Positions 1 to 9,477 are shown, counted from the first letter of the stretch. The stretch: DNA of 39,977 bases from Acidobacteriota bacterium (GCA_016789705.1 JAEUQR010000035.1:1-39977); one strand, 5' to 3'. Notes: generated by a model from the letters alone, not told the origin. Made by a program: numbers and translations.

Positions 1-1218
1 CGTCTCGGCCTCGAGGTGGCGCACGTCGAGCCCGTGGCCAGTCAGCAGGTGCGCGCGCACTTCATCCCCGCCGGTGAGTGCCTGCTCGAACTGCTCGAAG
101 CCACCGCGCCGAGCTCGCCCATCGCGAAGTTCCTCGACACGCGTGGCCCCGGTCTGCACCACGTGGCGCTCGCGGTCGACGACATCCACGGTGCGCTCGC
201 CGAACTGAAGGCCGCCGGCGTGCGCCTGATTGACGAGGCACCGCGGCCCGGCGCGGAAGGGGCGCTCGTCGCCTTCCTGCATCCCTCGGCCGCGCAGGGC
301 ATCCTGGTCGAGCTGAAACAGCCGGCGGTGGGCGTCCGCGCCGGACACACGCCCACTGTGCCGCTCTTCCGCGGGCCGGCGCGGATGCCGTTCGGCGACG
401 TGGAGCTCATCTCGCTCTCTGACGGCTTCTTCGCCCTCGACGGCGGCGCGATGTTCGGCGTGGTGCCGCGCACGCTCTGGGAGAAGAAGCTGCCGCCGGA
501 CGACCGCCACCGCATTCCCCTCGGCATGCGGCCGCTCGTCGTGCGGGGCGAGCAGACGGTGCTCATCGATGCCGGGTGTGGCGACAAGATGGACGCGAAA
601 AGTGCAGCCATCTACGGACTCGACCGCACGTACCACCTCGCCCACGCGCTTGCCGACGCCGGCCTCACGGTGGAGGACATCGACATCGTCGTGGCCAGCC
701 ACCTCCATTTCGACCACATCGGCGGTTTCACCGAGCGCCGGCCCGACGGCCGGATCGTGCCGCGCTTCCCGAATGCGCGCTACCTCGCGCACGCCGGCGA
801 GTGGCACGATGCCACGCATCCGCACGAGCGCAACCGGGCCAGCTATCTGCCCGAGAACTTCATGCCGCTCATGGAGGCCGGCGTGCTCACGCTCGTCGAC
901 GACGGCGCCGAACTCGCGCCCGGCATCCACTTCAGGCACTCGGGCGGCCACACGGCGCATCATCAGGTCGTCACGATCGTGTCCGGCGGACGCACCGCCG
1001 TGTTCGCCGCCGACATGTATCCGACGGCGGCGCACCTGCCGGATCCGTGGGTGATGGGCTACGACCTCCACCCGGTGGACACGCTGACCTTCAAGCGTGC
1101 CTTCGCTCGCGAGGCCATCGACGGCGAATACCTGGTCTTCTTCGAACACGACCCCTCGATGGCGGCGGGCATCCTGCGCGAGCGGGACGGCCGTCGCAGC
1201 GTCGAGCGGATTCTCTGA
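1..1218 (+). CDS. Methylmalonyl-CoA epimerase-like (VOC) domain fused to a metallo-beta-lactamase-fold hydrolase, 5' end cut by window
   Basis: The reading frame is open from base 1, so the true start lies upstream. The GTG at 16 falls inside a VOC-fold domain and is not a credible start. The first ~105 visible residues match the end of methylmalonyl-CoA epimerase: a Q before VRAHFIP, the histidine in GLHHVAL and the glutamate in LVELKQ are the usual metal ligands. That enzyme interconverts (R)- and (S)-methylmalonyl-CoA in propionyl-CoA metabolism. Without a stop, the frame continues after a short proline-containing linker into a metallo-beta-lactamase fold of ~275 residues. It has the HxHxDH motif (HLHFDH, residues 229-234 counted from base 16), a later GGHTAHH and FFEHDP. 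An in-frame ATG at 385 (MPFGDVEL) could be a second start for the hydrolase alone. The hydrolase substrate is unknown; a thioesterase or lactonase-like role is only a guess. Confidence 0.8.
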   Translation, partial: RLGLEVAHVEPVASQQVRAHFIPAGECLLELLEATAPSSPIAKFLDTRGPGLHHVALAVDDIHGALAELKAAGVRLIDEAPRPGAEGALVAFLHPSAAQGILVELKQPAVGVRAGHTPTVPLFRGPARMPFGDVELISLSDGFFALDGGAMFGVVPRTLWEKKLPPDDRHRIPLGMRPLVVRGEQTVLIDAGCGDKMDAKSAAIYGLDRTYHLAHALADAGLTVEDIDIVVASHLHFDHIGGFTERRPDGRIVPRFPNARYLAHAGEWHDATHPHERNRASYLPENFMPLMEAGVLTLVDDGAELAPGIHFRHSGGHTAHHQVVTIVSGGRTAVFAADMYPTAAHLPDPWVMGYDLHPVDTLTFKRAFAREAIDGEYLVFFEHDPSMAAGILRERDGRRSVERIL

Positions 1219-1236
1219 CCCCCGGATCGAGGCGCG

Positions 1237-2106
<870 letters not shown>

Positions 2107-2146
2107 CCGACAGGCCGCCGGTGGCATTCCGCCACGCCGACCTCAG

Positions 2147-2180
2147 ACCCTGACCCCGAGCCCCGGATCCCGAGCCCGCC
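2147..2180. repeat. C-rich heptamer tandem repeat upstream of the PfkB kinase
   Basis: The spacer before the kinase reads as successive 7-base units on the + strand: ACCCTGA, CCCCGAG, CCCCGGA, TCCCGAG, then a decayed CCCGCCA. CCCGAGCCC recurs exactly 14 bases apart (2155 and 2169). On the - strand this gives five runs of three or four G separated by three or four bases (2148-2177), which fits the G-quadruplex pattern. It occupies the place where a ribosome binding site for the gene at 2181 would be expected. Confidence 0.6.
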
Positions 2181-3122
2181 ATGAAGCTGATTGTCACCGG
2201 ATCGATCGCGTTCGACTACCTGATGTCCTTTCCGGGCAAGTTCACCGAGCACCTGCTGCCCGAGCACATGCAGCGGGTGAGCCTGAGCTTCCTCGTCGAC
2301 ACGATGGACAAGCGGCGCGGCGGTTGCGCCCCGAACATCGCCTACACGCTGGCGCTGCTCGGCGAGCGCCCGCACCTGATGGCGACGGCGGGGCAGGACT
2401 TCACCGACTACGGGACCTGGTTGACGGCGGCCGGCGTCGACACGTCGCTCGTGAAGGTCATCGGCAACAAGTTCACCGCCTCCTTCTTCTGCAGCACCGA
2501 CGAGGCGAACAACCAGATCGCGTCCTTCTACACGGGCGCGATGGCGAATGCGGGCGAGCTGTCGTTCCGCACGGTGGACGGGCTGGCCGAGGCCGGTCTC
2601 GTCATCATCTCGCCGAACGATCCCGAAGCCATGGTGCAGTACGCGGAAGAGTGCAGCACGATGGGCGTCAAGTACATCTGGGATCCGGGCCAGCAGTGCG
2701 CGCGCATGGACGGCGCCCAGCTCCGGGACGGCATCGTCGGCGCGCACATCGTCATCTGCAACGACTACGAGTTCGAGCTCATCCGGCAGAAGACCGGCAT
2801 GCAGGAAGCGGACGTGCTGGCGGCGGCCTCGATGCTCATCATCACGCGCGGGGAACACGGCAGCACCGTCATCACGCGCGAGAGCCGCATCGACGTGCCG
2901 GCCGTGCCGCCGGATCGCATCGTCGATCCGACGGGTGTCGGCGATGCGTTCCGCGGCGGCCTCATGAAGGGCCTGGCGAGCGGCCGTTCGCTCGAGGTCT
3001 CGGCGAAGATGGGGAGCGTCGCCGCGACCTGGGCGCTCGAGCATCTGGGCGGCACGAGCCACGCTTACACGTGGCCGGAGTTCGTGCAGCGCTACGAAGC
3101 GCACTTTGGCCCATTGACGTAG
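2181..3122 (+). CDS. PfkB-family nucleoside (adenosine-like) or sugar kinase
   Basis: This 313-residue protein belongs to the ribokinase/PfkB family. It has the N-terminal signature GGCAPNIAYTLALLG (around residue 52) and the C-terminal anion-hole signature DPTGVGDAF, whose Asp is the catalytic base; valine replaces the usual alanine in GAGD. The segment NNQIASFYTGAM resembles bacterial and archaeal kinases that act on nucleosides. Next to MTA phosphorylase, adenosine to AMP is a sensible guess, but a sugar substrate remains possible. The ATG at 2181 gives a normal N-terminus (MKLIVTGSIAFD), yet no Shine-Dalgarno is visible because C-rich repeats fill that position. It converges on the pump gene, with 66 bases between the two stops. 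Confidence 0.82.
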   Translation: MKLIVTGSIAFDYLMSFPGKFTEHLLPEHMQRVSLSFLVDTMDKRRGGCAPNIAYTLALLGERPHLMATAGQDFTDYGTWLTAAGVDTSLVKVIGNKFTASFFCSTDEANNQIASFYTGAMANAGELSFRTVDGLAEAGLVIISPNDPEAMVQYAEECSTMGVKYIWDPGQQCARMDGAQLRDGIVGAHIVICNDYEFELIRQKTGMQEADVLAAASMLIITRGEHGSTVITRESRIDVPAVPPDRIVDPTGVGDAFRGGLMKGLASGRSLEVSAKMGSVAATWALEHLGGTSHAYTWPEFVQRYEAHFGPLT

Positions 3123-3142
3123 CGCCGGAGCCGTCACGTTCC

Positions 3143-3184
3143 GGCCCTGGGCGCCAGGCCCCGCGTCCCTAGCCCCGCGCCCCG
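3143..3184. repeat. Second C-rich heptamer repeat, with hairpin, between convergent genes
   Basis: The spacer between the kinase (+) and the pump gene (-) again shows a 7-base rhythm: GGCCCTG, GGCGCCA, GGCCCCG, CGTCCCT, AGCCCCG, CGCCCCG. GCCCCGCG recurs 14 bases apart at 3158 and 3172, the same spacing as in the upstream repeat. On the - strand, GGGG-CGC-GGGG-CTA-GGG-ACGC-GGGG (3183 to 3159) fits a G-quadruplex motif. It would lie in the RNA just after the pump gene's stop. A bulged hairpin (3143-3160, GG.CCTGG/CCAGG.CC) could end transcription from either side, but no T-run follows. Confidence 0.5.
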
Positions 3185-3188
3185 GCTC

Positions 3189-6100
3189 TTATGACACGCC
3201 GGCGGCGAAGCGCGTCCGGGCGGCGGCCACAATGCGGGCGTACTTCGCCTGCTGCAGTTGGTACTCGGTCTGCAGCAGCGCTACCTGCGCGTCGGTCAGC
3301 TCCGCCGAGGTGATGACACCGTTCTCGTACGACACCTGCGCGATGCTCACGCTTTCGCGGGCGAGTTCGAGGGCCTTCTGCTGCGTCGTCACCACTTCGG
3401 TCGCCGCCTCGAGGTCGGTCCACGCCGTCTCGAGCTCGAGCCGGCTGTTGTCGAGCGCCGCCTTGAGGCCGTGTTCCGCCTGGCGGACCTGCGCTTCGGC
3501 CGTGTGGCGGCGGGCCACCGCGCCTGGCGTGGCGAGCAGCGGCAGGCGGAGAGCGACGCCGAACGTGTAGTTCTGATTCGACTGGCGGAGCAGCCGCGCC
3601 GCCTCGTCGTTCTGGTAGGCCACGTTGCCGATGAGCGACACCGTGGGCTTCCAGTCGGCGTTGGCGAGGGTCACCGCATACGAGGCGATCTGCCGCTGCG
3701 ACTCGAAGGCCCGCAGGTCGGGCCGCGCCGGCAGCGACGAGGCGAGCGCCTCGCGCGAATCGGGCGCCGGCACGTCGTCGAGCGTCCCCAGGAGCTCCAG
3801 CCGCTGCGACTGCGGCAGGGCGAGCAGCGTGCGCAGCGACTGGTGCGACTGGTCCACCGCGGCCTGATACTGAATCCGCCGCGCCCGCGCGTTGGCGAGA
3901 TCCACCTCGGCGCGCAGCACGTCGAGGCGCGCGACCGAGCCGGCCTCGAAGCGCACCTTCGCCAGCTCGAGCTGACGCGAGGCGAGGGCGATGCCTTCGT
4001 CGGCGACGCGAACACTCTGCTCGTTCATGAGCGCCGCGAAGAACGCCTGTACGACGCGAAGCTGCAGTTCCTGGCGGGCCCGTTCGAGCGTCAGCGTGGA
4101 CCCCTGCAGGGCGGCGCGCTGGATGTCGCGGCCGGTCGTCAGGCGTCCGCCGGTGTAGAGCGCCTGCGACATCTCGAGCTGCATGACGTTCTTCCGCACG
4201 AACGCTGCTTCGAAGCGCTGTTCCTCGGGCCCGAAGACGCCGGGGGGAATGATGATCTCGGGAAAGCGCTGCAGCGGCTGGTACTGATAGCTGAGGGAGG
4301 CACTGGGCAGGAACGCGGCCCGCGCTTCGTCCACGCGTGACTCGCTGGCCTTTACCCCTTCGGCGGCCACCCGCAGCGATTCGTTCGAGGTCATCGCGCG
4401 TTCGAGCGCCTGGTCGAAGGTGAGCGTCATCGTCCCGGCCGGCGCGGGCTGGCCGTAGGCGGTCGAGGCGCTCCAGATCCAGCCGGCGGCGGCGAGCAGC
4501 AGGACGAGGCCGGCGATCCTGGTGGCCTGGCCCAGCTTCGGCGCCGCGTTCCCGGCGCGCCACGCGGCGAACCGCTCCGTGAGGCGCGACAGGATGAGGT
4601 AGGCGACCGGCACGACGACGAGCGTCAGGGCCGTCGACGTGATGAGGCCGCCGATGGTCGCAATCGAGATAGGCGCGCGGAACTCGGCGCCTTCGCCGGT
4701 CGAGGCCGCCGACGGCCACATGCCGAAGATCATGGCGAAAGTGGTCATCAGGATCGGACGCAGGCGGATCGGGCCGGCTTTGAGGATGGCGTCCTTGACG
4801 GACAGCCCTTCCTCACGGTGATAGTGGTTCGTCAGGTCGACGAGCAGGATGGCGTTCTTCGTGACGAGGCCCATCAGCATGACCACGCCGATCATCGCCG
4901 GCATGCCGATGTTGTTGCCGGTGATGAGCATGCCGAGCAGCGCGCCGACGACGGCGAGCGGCAGCGACAGCATGATGAGGAAGGGTTCGGTGAACGACTC
5001 GAACTGCGAGGCCAGCACGATGTAGATGAAGGCCACCGCCAGCACGAGCGCGAGGCCCATCGCCGCGGCCGACTCCTGCATCATCTCGACGTCGCCGGCG
5101 TAGCCCCACTCGAAGTTGGGCGGCATGGTGACGCCCTTCATGACGACGTCCAGATCCTTCGTGACGTCGCCGAGCGCCCGGCCGTCGAGTTCGATGGCGA
5201 TCTTGGCCTGGCGCCGGCGCTGCTCGCGCTCGATGTTGGTCGGGCCCACGCCGGGCTCCATCGTCACGATGTCGCCGGTGCGCACGACGGCGCCGCGCGG
5301 CGAGTAGAGCGGCGTGCGGGCGATGACCGCGAAGTCGTTGCGGAACTCGGGGGCGAGGCGCACGCGGATGTCGTACTCCTCCTCGCCGTCACGCAGCTTG
5401 GTCGGCACGACGCCTTCGACCATGCCGCGCAACTGCGAGGCGACCGAGGCCACCTCGAAGCCGAGATCGGCCGCCAGCGACCGGTTGACCTGGGCCACCA
5501 TCTCCGGCTGGCCGCCCTCGAGCGTGGAATCGACGTCCACGGCGCCCGGCACCTGACGCACCTTGGCGACGATCTCGTCGCTCAGGCGCTGCAGGGCCAC
5601 CATGTCGTCGCCGCGCACGAAGATGTTGACCGGCGCCTCGCTCGGCGCGCCCTGCATGAACTCGGGGTCGGTCACCGTCGCCCGCACGCGCGGCACGTCG
5701 GCAAGGCGGGCCCGGGCGTCGGCCTTGATGGCGAGCAGCCCGCGCTCGCGTTCGAGCTTCGACGTCGTCTTCACCTGCAGACGCGCCCGCAGCGGGTCGC
5801 CATTCACGCCGACGGTCGAGAAGATCTGGCGCACTTCCGGAATGCCGCGCACGATCGCCTCGACGCTCGCCACGGCCGCCTCGCTCTGTTCGAACGACGT
5901 GCCCGGCGGCATCTCGACGAGCACTTCCATCTGGCCGCGGTCTTCGACCGGCACGAACTCGGTGCCGATGATGCCGAGCGTCGAGAGGCTGGCGAGGAAG
6001 ACGACCGTGGCCGACGCCATCACCTTCCACGGGTGTTCGAGCGCCCAGCCGAGCAGGCGGTGGTACTGGCGGTCGATCTTGTCGTAGAACTCGCCCCAGC

Positions 6101-7616
6101 GTTCGAGGAAGCGGCCCACCTTCGTGGCCCGGCGCTCCTCGGGCGGGATGAACCGCACGAAGCGCGAGGAGAGCATCGGGTCGAGCGTGAAGGCGACGAG
6201 CAGCGACATCGCCACGGCGAAGGCGATCGTGAGGGCGAACTGCTTGAAGAACTGCCCGACGATCCCGGTCATGAAGCCGACGGGCAGGAACACCGCCAGG
6301 ATCGTGAAGGTGGTGGCCATGACGGCCAGGCCGATTTCCGCCGTGCCTTCACGGGCCGCGCGCATCGGGTCCTTGCCCATCTCCATGTGCCGGAAGATGT
6401 TCTCGCGGACCACGACGGCGTCGTCGATGAGGATGCCGATGACGAGCGACAGCGCCATCAGCGACATCATGTTGAAGGTGAAGCCGGCCACGTACATGAA
6501 GAAGAACGTGGCGATGACCGACGTCGGCAGCGCCAGCGCCGTGATGAGCGTCGAGCGCCAGTCGCGCATGAACAGGAAGATCACGAGCACGGCCATGATG
6601 CCGCCGAAGAGGATGTGCCCGCGCACGTCGCGGACGTTCTCCTTGATGAAGTCGGCGTCGTTGTGGACCGGGCGGATCTCGAGGTCCGGGAACGAGGTCG
6701 AGATGCGGGCGAGCGTCGCCGTCACCCGGTCGGTGATCTCGACCGTGTTGGCGCCCGATTGCTTGCGCACGGAAAACGAGACGGCGTCGGCGCCATTCAG
6801 GCGCGTCGTGGACTTGCGTTCCTCGAAGCCGTCGATGACCGTGCCGACGTCCTTGACGCGCACGGTGGAGCCGCCCTCGGAGCGGAGGATGACGTTGGCG
6901 ATTTCGTCGGCGTCGCGGAATTCGCCCTTGGTGCGGAGCGTCACGCTGCGGCCGTCGCGCTCGACGCTGCCGCCCGGCAGGTCGAGGTTCTCGGCAGCGA
7001 GTTTGCCGGCCACCTCGGTAATCGGCATGCCGAGCGCTTCGAGGCGGCGCGGGTCGAGGTTGACCTGGATCTCGCGCACCTGGCCGCCGTTGATTTCCAC
7101 CGCCGCCACGCCGTCGATCTGTTCGAGCAGCGGCTTCAGTTCCTCATCCACCTGGCGGCGCACACGGTCTGAGGGCTGCGTCGAACCCACGGCGTAGACG
7201 GCGACCGGCAGGGCCGCGACGTCGAAGCGCTGAATCGTCGGGTCTTCGATGTCGGGCGGCAGGATGCCGCGGATGGCCGCGACCTTCTCGCGCACTTCGG
7301 CAGCGGCGGCCTGGGCGTCCACCTCGAGCCGCAGCTCGACGCCGACGCGCGAGAACCCTTCGGTCGACGTCGATATGACGCGCTTCACGCCGTTGATGCC
7401 CGAGACGGCATCTTCGATGCGCTGCGTGACGAGCGATTCGACTTCCTCGGGCGCCGCGCCCGGGAACACGACGCCGACGTTGATGAAGGGGAAGTTGACC
7501 TCAGGGAACAGGTCGATGCCCAGCCGGCCCATCGAGACCAGTCCGAGCACGACGAAGCTCATGATGGTCATGGTCGCGAAGACCGGGCGCTTGATCGACG
7601 TATCGGATATCCACAT
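3189..7616 (-). CDS. RND efflux pump (AcrB/HAE1-type) fused to a TolC-family outer-membrane channel
   Basis: This 1475-residue protein combines two parts of a tripartite efflux pump. Residues 1 to ~1025 are a full inner-membrane RND transporter: N-terminal IKRPVFATM helix, LFPEVNFP, two large periplasmic loops, and a TM4 GILIDDAVVVRE with the paired aspartates of the proton relay. After the last RND helix comes a basic stretch, then a hydrophobic segment IAGLVLLLAAAGWIWSAS ending in AYG-Q near residue 1055, like a signal peptide with a cleavage site. Residues 1056-1475 are a TolC-type channel protomer with two related alpha-helical repeats (LTFDQALERAM..., VRFEAGSVARLDVLRAEVDLANA, YENGVITSAELTDAQVALLQTEY). 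No stop or frame change separates them. Expected substrates are drugs, dyes or metabolites. The adaptor gene lies 31 bases upstream. Internal cleavage after export seems likely but is not proven by sequence. Confidence 0.9.
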   Translation of the reverse strand: MWISDTSIKRPVFATMTIMSFVVLGLVSMGRLGIDLFPEVNFPFINVGVVFPGAAPEEVESLVTQRIEDAVSGINGVKRVISTSTEGFSRVGVELRLEVDAQAAAAEVREKVAAIRGILPPDIEDPTIQRFDVAALPVAVYAVGSTQPSDRVRRQVDEELKPLLEQIDGVAAVEINGGQVREIQVNLDPRRLEALGMPITEVAGKLAAENLDLPGGSVERDGRSVTLRTKGEFRDADEIANVILRSEGGSTVRVKDVGTVIDGFEERKSTTRLNGADAVSFSVRKQSGANTVEITDRVTATLARISTSFPDLEIRPVHNDADFIKENVRDVRGHILFGGIMAVLVIFLFMRDWRSTLITALALPTSVIATFFFMYVAGFTFNMMSLMALSLVIGILIDDAVVVRENIFRHMEMGKDPMRAAREGTAEIGLAVMATTFTILAVFLPVGFMTGIVGQFFKQFALTIAFAVAMSLLVAFTLDPMLSSRFVRFIPPEERRATKVGRFLERWGEFYDKIDRQYHRLLGWALEHPWKVMASATVVFLASLSTLGIIGTEFVPVEDRGQMEVLVEMPPGTSFEQSEAAVASVEAIVRGIPEVRQIFSTVGVNGDPLRARLQVKTTSKLERERGLLAIKADARARLADVPRVRATVTDPEFMQGAPSEAPVNIFVRGDDMVALQRLSDEIVAKVRQVPGAVDVDSTLEGGQPEMVAQVNRSLAADLGFEVASVASQLRGMVEGVVPTKLRDGEEEYDIRVRLAPEFRNDFAVIARTPLYSPRGAVVRTGDIVTMEPGVGPTNIEREQRRRQAKIAIELDGRALGDVTKDLDVVMKGVTMPPNFEWGYAGDVEMMQESAAAMGLALVLAVAFIYIVLASQFESFTEPFLIMLSLPLAVVGALLGMLITGNNIGMPAMIGVVMLMGLVTKNAILLVDLTNHYHREEGLSVKDAILKAGPIRLRPILMTTFAMIFGMWPSAASTGEGAEFRAPISIATIGGLITSTALTLVVVPVAYLILSRLTERFAAWRAGNAAPKLGQATRIAGLVLLLAAAGWIWSASTAYGQPAPAGTMTLTFDQALERAMTSNESLRVAAEGVKASESRVDEARAAFLPSASLSYQYQPLQRFPEIIIPPGVFGPEEQRFEAAFVRKNVMQLEMSQALYTGGRLTTGRDIQRAALQGSTLTLERARQELQLRVVQAFFAALMNEQSVRVADEGIALASRQLELAKVRFEAGSVARLDVLRAEVDLANARARRIQYQAAVDQSHQSLRTLLALPQSQRLELLGTLDDVPAPDSREALASSLPARPDLRAFESQRQIASYAVTLANADWKPTVSLIGNVAYQNDEAARLLRQSNQNYTFGVALRLPLLATPGAVARRHTAEAQVRQAEHGLKAALDNSRLELETAWTDLEAATEVVTTQQKALELARESVSIAQVSYENGVITSAELTDAQVALLQTEYQLQQAKYARIVAAARTRFAAGVS

Positions 7617-7647
7617 GACGATGTTGTGCTCGGAATCGGAAGGACGA

Positions 7648-8778
7648 CTAGTTGAGCGATGTGCGGACGCGCGTGCCGTCGGCGAGCTGACGGCGGGCGT
7701 CGGCGACCACGGTGTCGCCGGCCTTGAGGCCGGTCAGAATCTGGATGCGCTGGCCATCCGAGAGCCCCTCGGTGACGTCCACGGCCTTGACGGTGTCGCC
7801 GGTGACGACGAGCGCCACCCGCTTGCCGGCCCGGGTCGTGACGGCTTCGCGCGGCACGATGACGCCGCCGGTCGCCCGTTCGGTCACGATGCGCGCGGTG
7901 GCATACATGCCCGAGAGCAGCGCGGCGTCGTCGTTCGGCACGCGGATTTCGATCCGGAAGTGCCGGTTGCGTTCGTTCACCTCGGGCGCGATGGCGGCCA
8001 GCTCGCCGGTGTACTTCTCGCCAGAGCGCGCCTGCACGATGACCTCGGCCGGCATGCCCACCTTGAGACGCCCGGCCTCGAGTTCCGAGACGCCGGCTTC
8101 GAGCTTCAGCACGCGCAGATCGGCGATGACGACGACCGGCAGGTCGCCCGGCATGGCGCCCGGGTCGTAGTTGCGCTCGACGACGTGGCCGGCGACCGGT
8201 GAGGTGAGCGTGGTGTCGCGCTGCACTTCGCGGGCGCGGCGCTGCGCGGCCTGGGCCTGGGCCAGGCTGGCGCGCGCCAGTTCCCGCTGGGCGATCGCGG
8301 CCTTGCTGGCGGTTTCGGCGGCGTCGAGGCGCTGGCGCGGCAGGGCGCCCTTCTCGAAGAGGTTGCGGGCGCGTTCGAGTTCCGTGGTGGCGTTCGAGAG
8401 GCTCGCCTCGGCGGCATCGACGCCGGCCGTGGCCACGGCCACGCTCGCGGCGGCGGCATCGGCCTGGGCGTCGATCTCCCGGCGGTCGATCGTGGCGAGC
8501 GTCTGCCCCTCGCGCACGGCCGCGCCGATGTCCACGAGCACGCGTTCAATGGCGCCAGGCACGCGCGGCTTCACGCCGACACGTGCCCGCGGCGTGAGGT
8601 TGCCCGAGAGTTCGAGCGTGGCTTCGAGCGTGCCGGCCGCGGCGGTGACGGCGGCCACATCGACCGGCGGCACGGCGACCGGCGCGGCGGCCTGAGGCGC
8701 CGATCCACCGCCGCAGGCAACAACTGCGCTCAGGGCGAGAGGACCGGCAACGAGCGCGACGAGACGACTAACTTTCAT
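7648..8778 (-). CDS. RND efflux periplasmic adaptor (membrane fusion protein), lipoprotein
   Basis: This 376-residue HlyD/AcrA-type adaptor links the RND pump to the outer-membrane channel. The N-terminus (MKVSRLVALVAGPLAL) is a signal peptide ending in a lipobox VVAC followed by GGG, so it should be lipidated and anchored in a membrane. Then come a barrel-sandwich lipoyl half (GVKPRVPGAIERVLVDIGAAVREGQTL), a long Ala/Glu-rich coiled-coil hairpin (~residues 105-180), the second lipoyl half (LTSPVAGHVVERNYDPGA), a beta-barrel and a membrane-proximal domain (IVPREAVTTRAGK... VTEGLSDGQRI). Its start overlaps the end of the regulator gene by 11 bases, so the two are translationally coupled. It completes the pump together with the RND-TolC fusion. 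Confidence 0.92.
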   Translation of the reverse strand: MKVSRLVALVAGPLALSAVVACGGGSAPQAAAPVAVPPVDVAAVTAAAGTLEATLELSGNLTPRARVGVKPRVPGAIERVLVDIGAAVREGQTLATIDRREIDAQADAAAASVAVATAGVDAAEASLSNATTELERARNLFEKGALPRQRLDAAETASKAAIAQRELARASLAQAQAAQRRAREVQRDTTLTSPVAGHVVERNYDPGAMPGDLPVVVIADLRVLKLEAGVSELEAGRLKVGMPAEVIVQARSGEKYTGELAAIAPEVNERNRHFRIEIRVPNDDAALLSGMYATARIVTERATGGVIVPREAVTTRAGKRVALVVTGDTVKAVDVTEGLSDGQRIQILTGLKAGDTVVADARRQLADGTRVRTSLN

Positions 8779-9463
8779 GAGACGTGACTCCGGTGCGGGT
8801 AGCGAGCGTGGTGCAGGCCTCGTGCGCCGGATGACAGGGCACGAAGCTCAAACGAGTGCCGGCCCGCAGGCCGGCGATGGTGGTTTCGAGGACGTCACGG
8901 GCGAGCGCGTCGCAGTCTTCGCCCGGGGCCAGACGGCAGGTGCAGCCGAGCACCGCGGGGCCGGTCATCGCCGCCCAGAGTACGTGCAGCGCCATCTGCG
9001 GGTTCAGGTCGGCGGGAAGCTGCCCGGCGTCGATCGAACGCTGGATGCGCAGCGCGACGCGGCCGATCATCTGCTGCAGCAGTCCGAAGCCCTGCCACTT
9101 GTCGGTGATGGCCGGCACCGAGCGGTCCACGAACATCAGATGGAAGAACTCGCGCTGGTCTTTCGAGAACTGGTAGAAGGCCCACCAGCAGTTGCGCAGG
9201 TCCTGCATCGGATCGGGGTCGCCGGCCGCGTCCTTGATGGCGTCGTCGAGGCGCTGGAAGCCCTCGGTGGCGAGCGCGAAGAAGATGTCGTCCTTGCCAG
9301 GGAAGTAGCTGTAGATGGCCGCCGGGCTGTATTCGATGCGCTCGGCGACCTTGCGGATCGAGACGTGGGCGTAGCCTTCCGTCACGAACAGGTCGCGCGC
9401 GGCGGTGAGGATGGAGGTGCGTACCGCGTGCCGTTCCCGGTCCTGTCTTTCTCTGATACCCAT
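8768..9463 (-). CDS. TetR-family transcriptional regulator of the efflux operon
   Basis: This 231-residue protein has an N-terminal TetR helix-turn-helix (TSILTAARDLF... VSIRKVAERIEYSPAAIYSYF) and an all-helical ligand domain with FHLMFVDRS. I chose the ATG at 9463 (MGIRERQ), which has GAGG just upstream; an in-frame TTG at 9472 would add three residues. It probably represses its own operon (regulator, adaptor, pump) through the palindrome at 9478-9492 until a pump substrate binds. Unusually for this family it carries six cysteines (about residues 92, 174, 176, 184, 210, 217), four of them in or near CTC-x7-C and C-x6-C spacings, which could sense metal or redox state. That last point is inference. 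Confidence 0.9.
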   Translation of the reverse strand: MGIRERQDRERHAVRTSILTAARDLFVTEGYAHVSIRKVAERIEYSPAAIYSYFPGKDDIFFALATEGFQRLDDAIKDAAGDPDPMQDLRNCWWAFYQFSKDQREFFHLMFVDRSVPAITDKWQGFGLLQQMIGRVALRIQRSIDAGQLPADLNPQMALHVLWAAMTGPAVLGCTCRLAPGEDCDALARDVLETTIAGLRAGTRLSFVPCHPAHEACTTLATRTGVTSHES

Positions 9464-9477
9464 CAACCTCAACCTGG

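Noticed and set aside
4818..7172. Long open frame (784 codons) on the + strand opposite the pump gene
   Set aside because: It mirrors the codon structure of the well-supported RND gene; its product is full of His, Asp, Arg and Glu with no domain, as expected of an antisense shadow in high-GC DNA.
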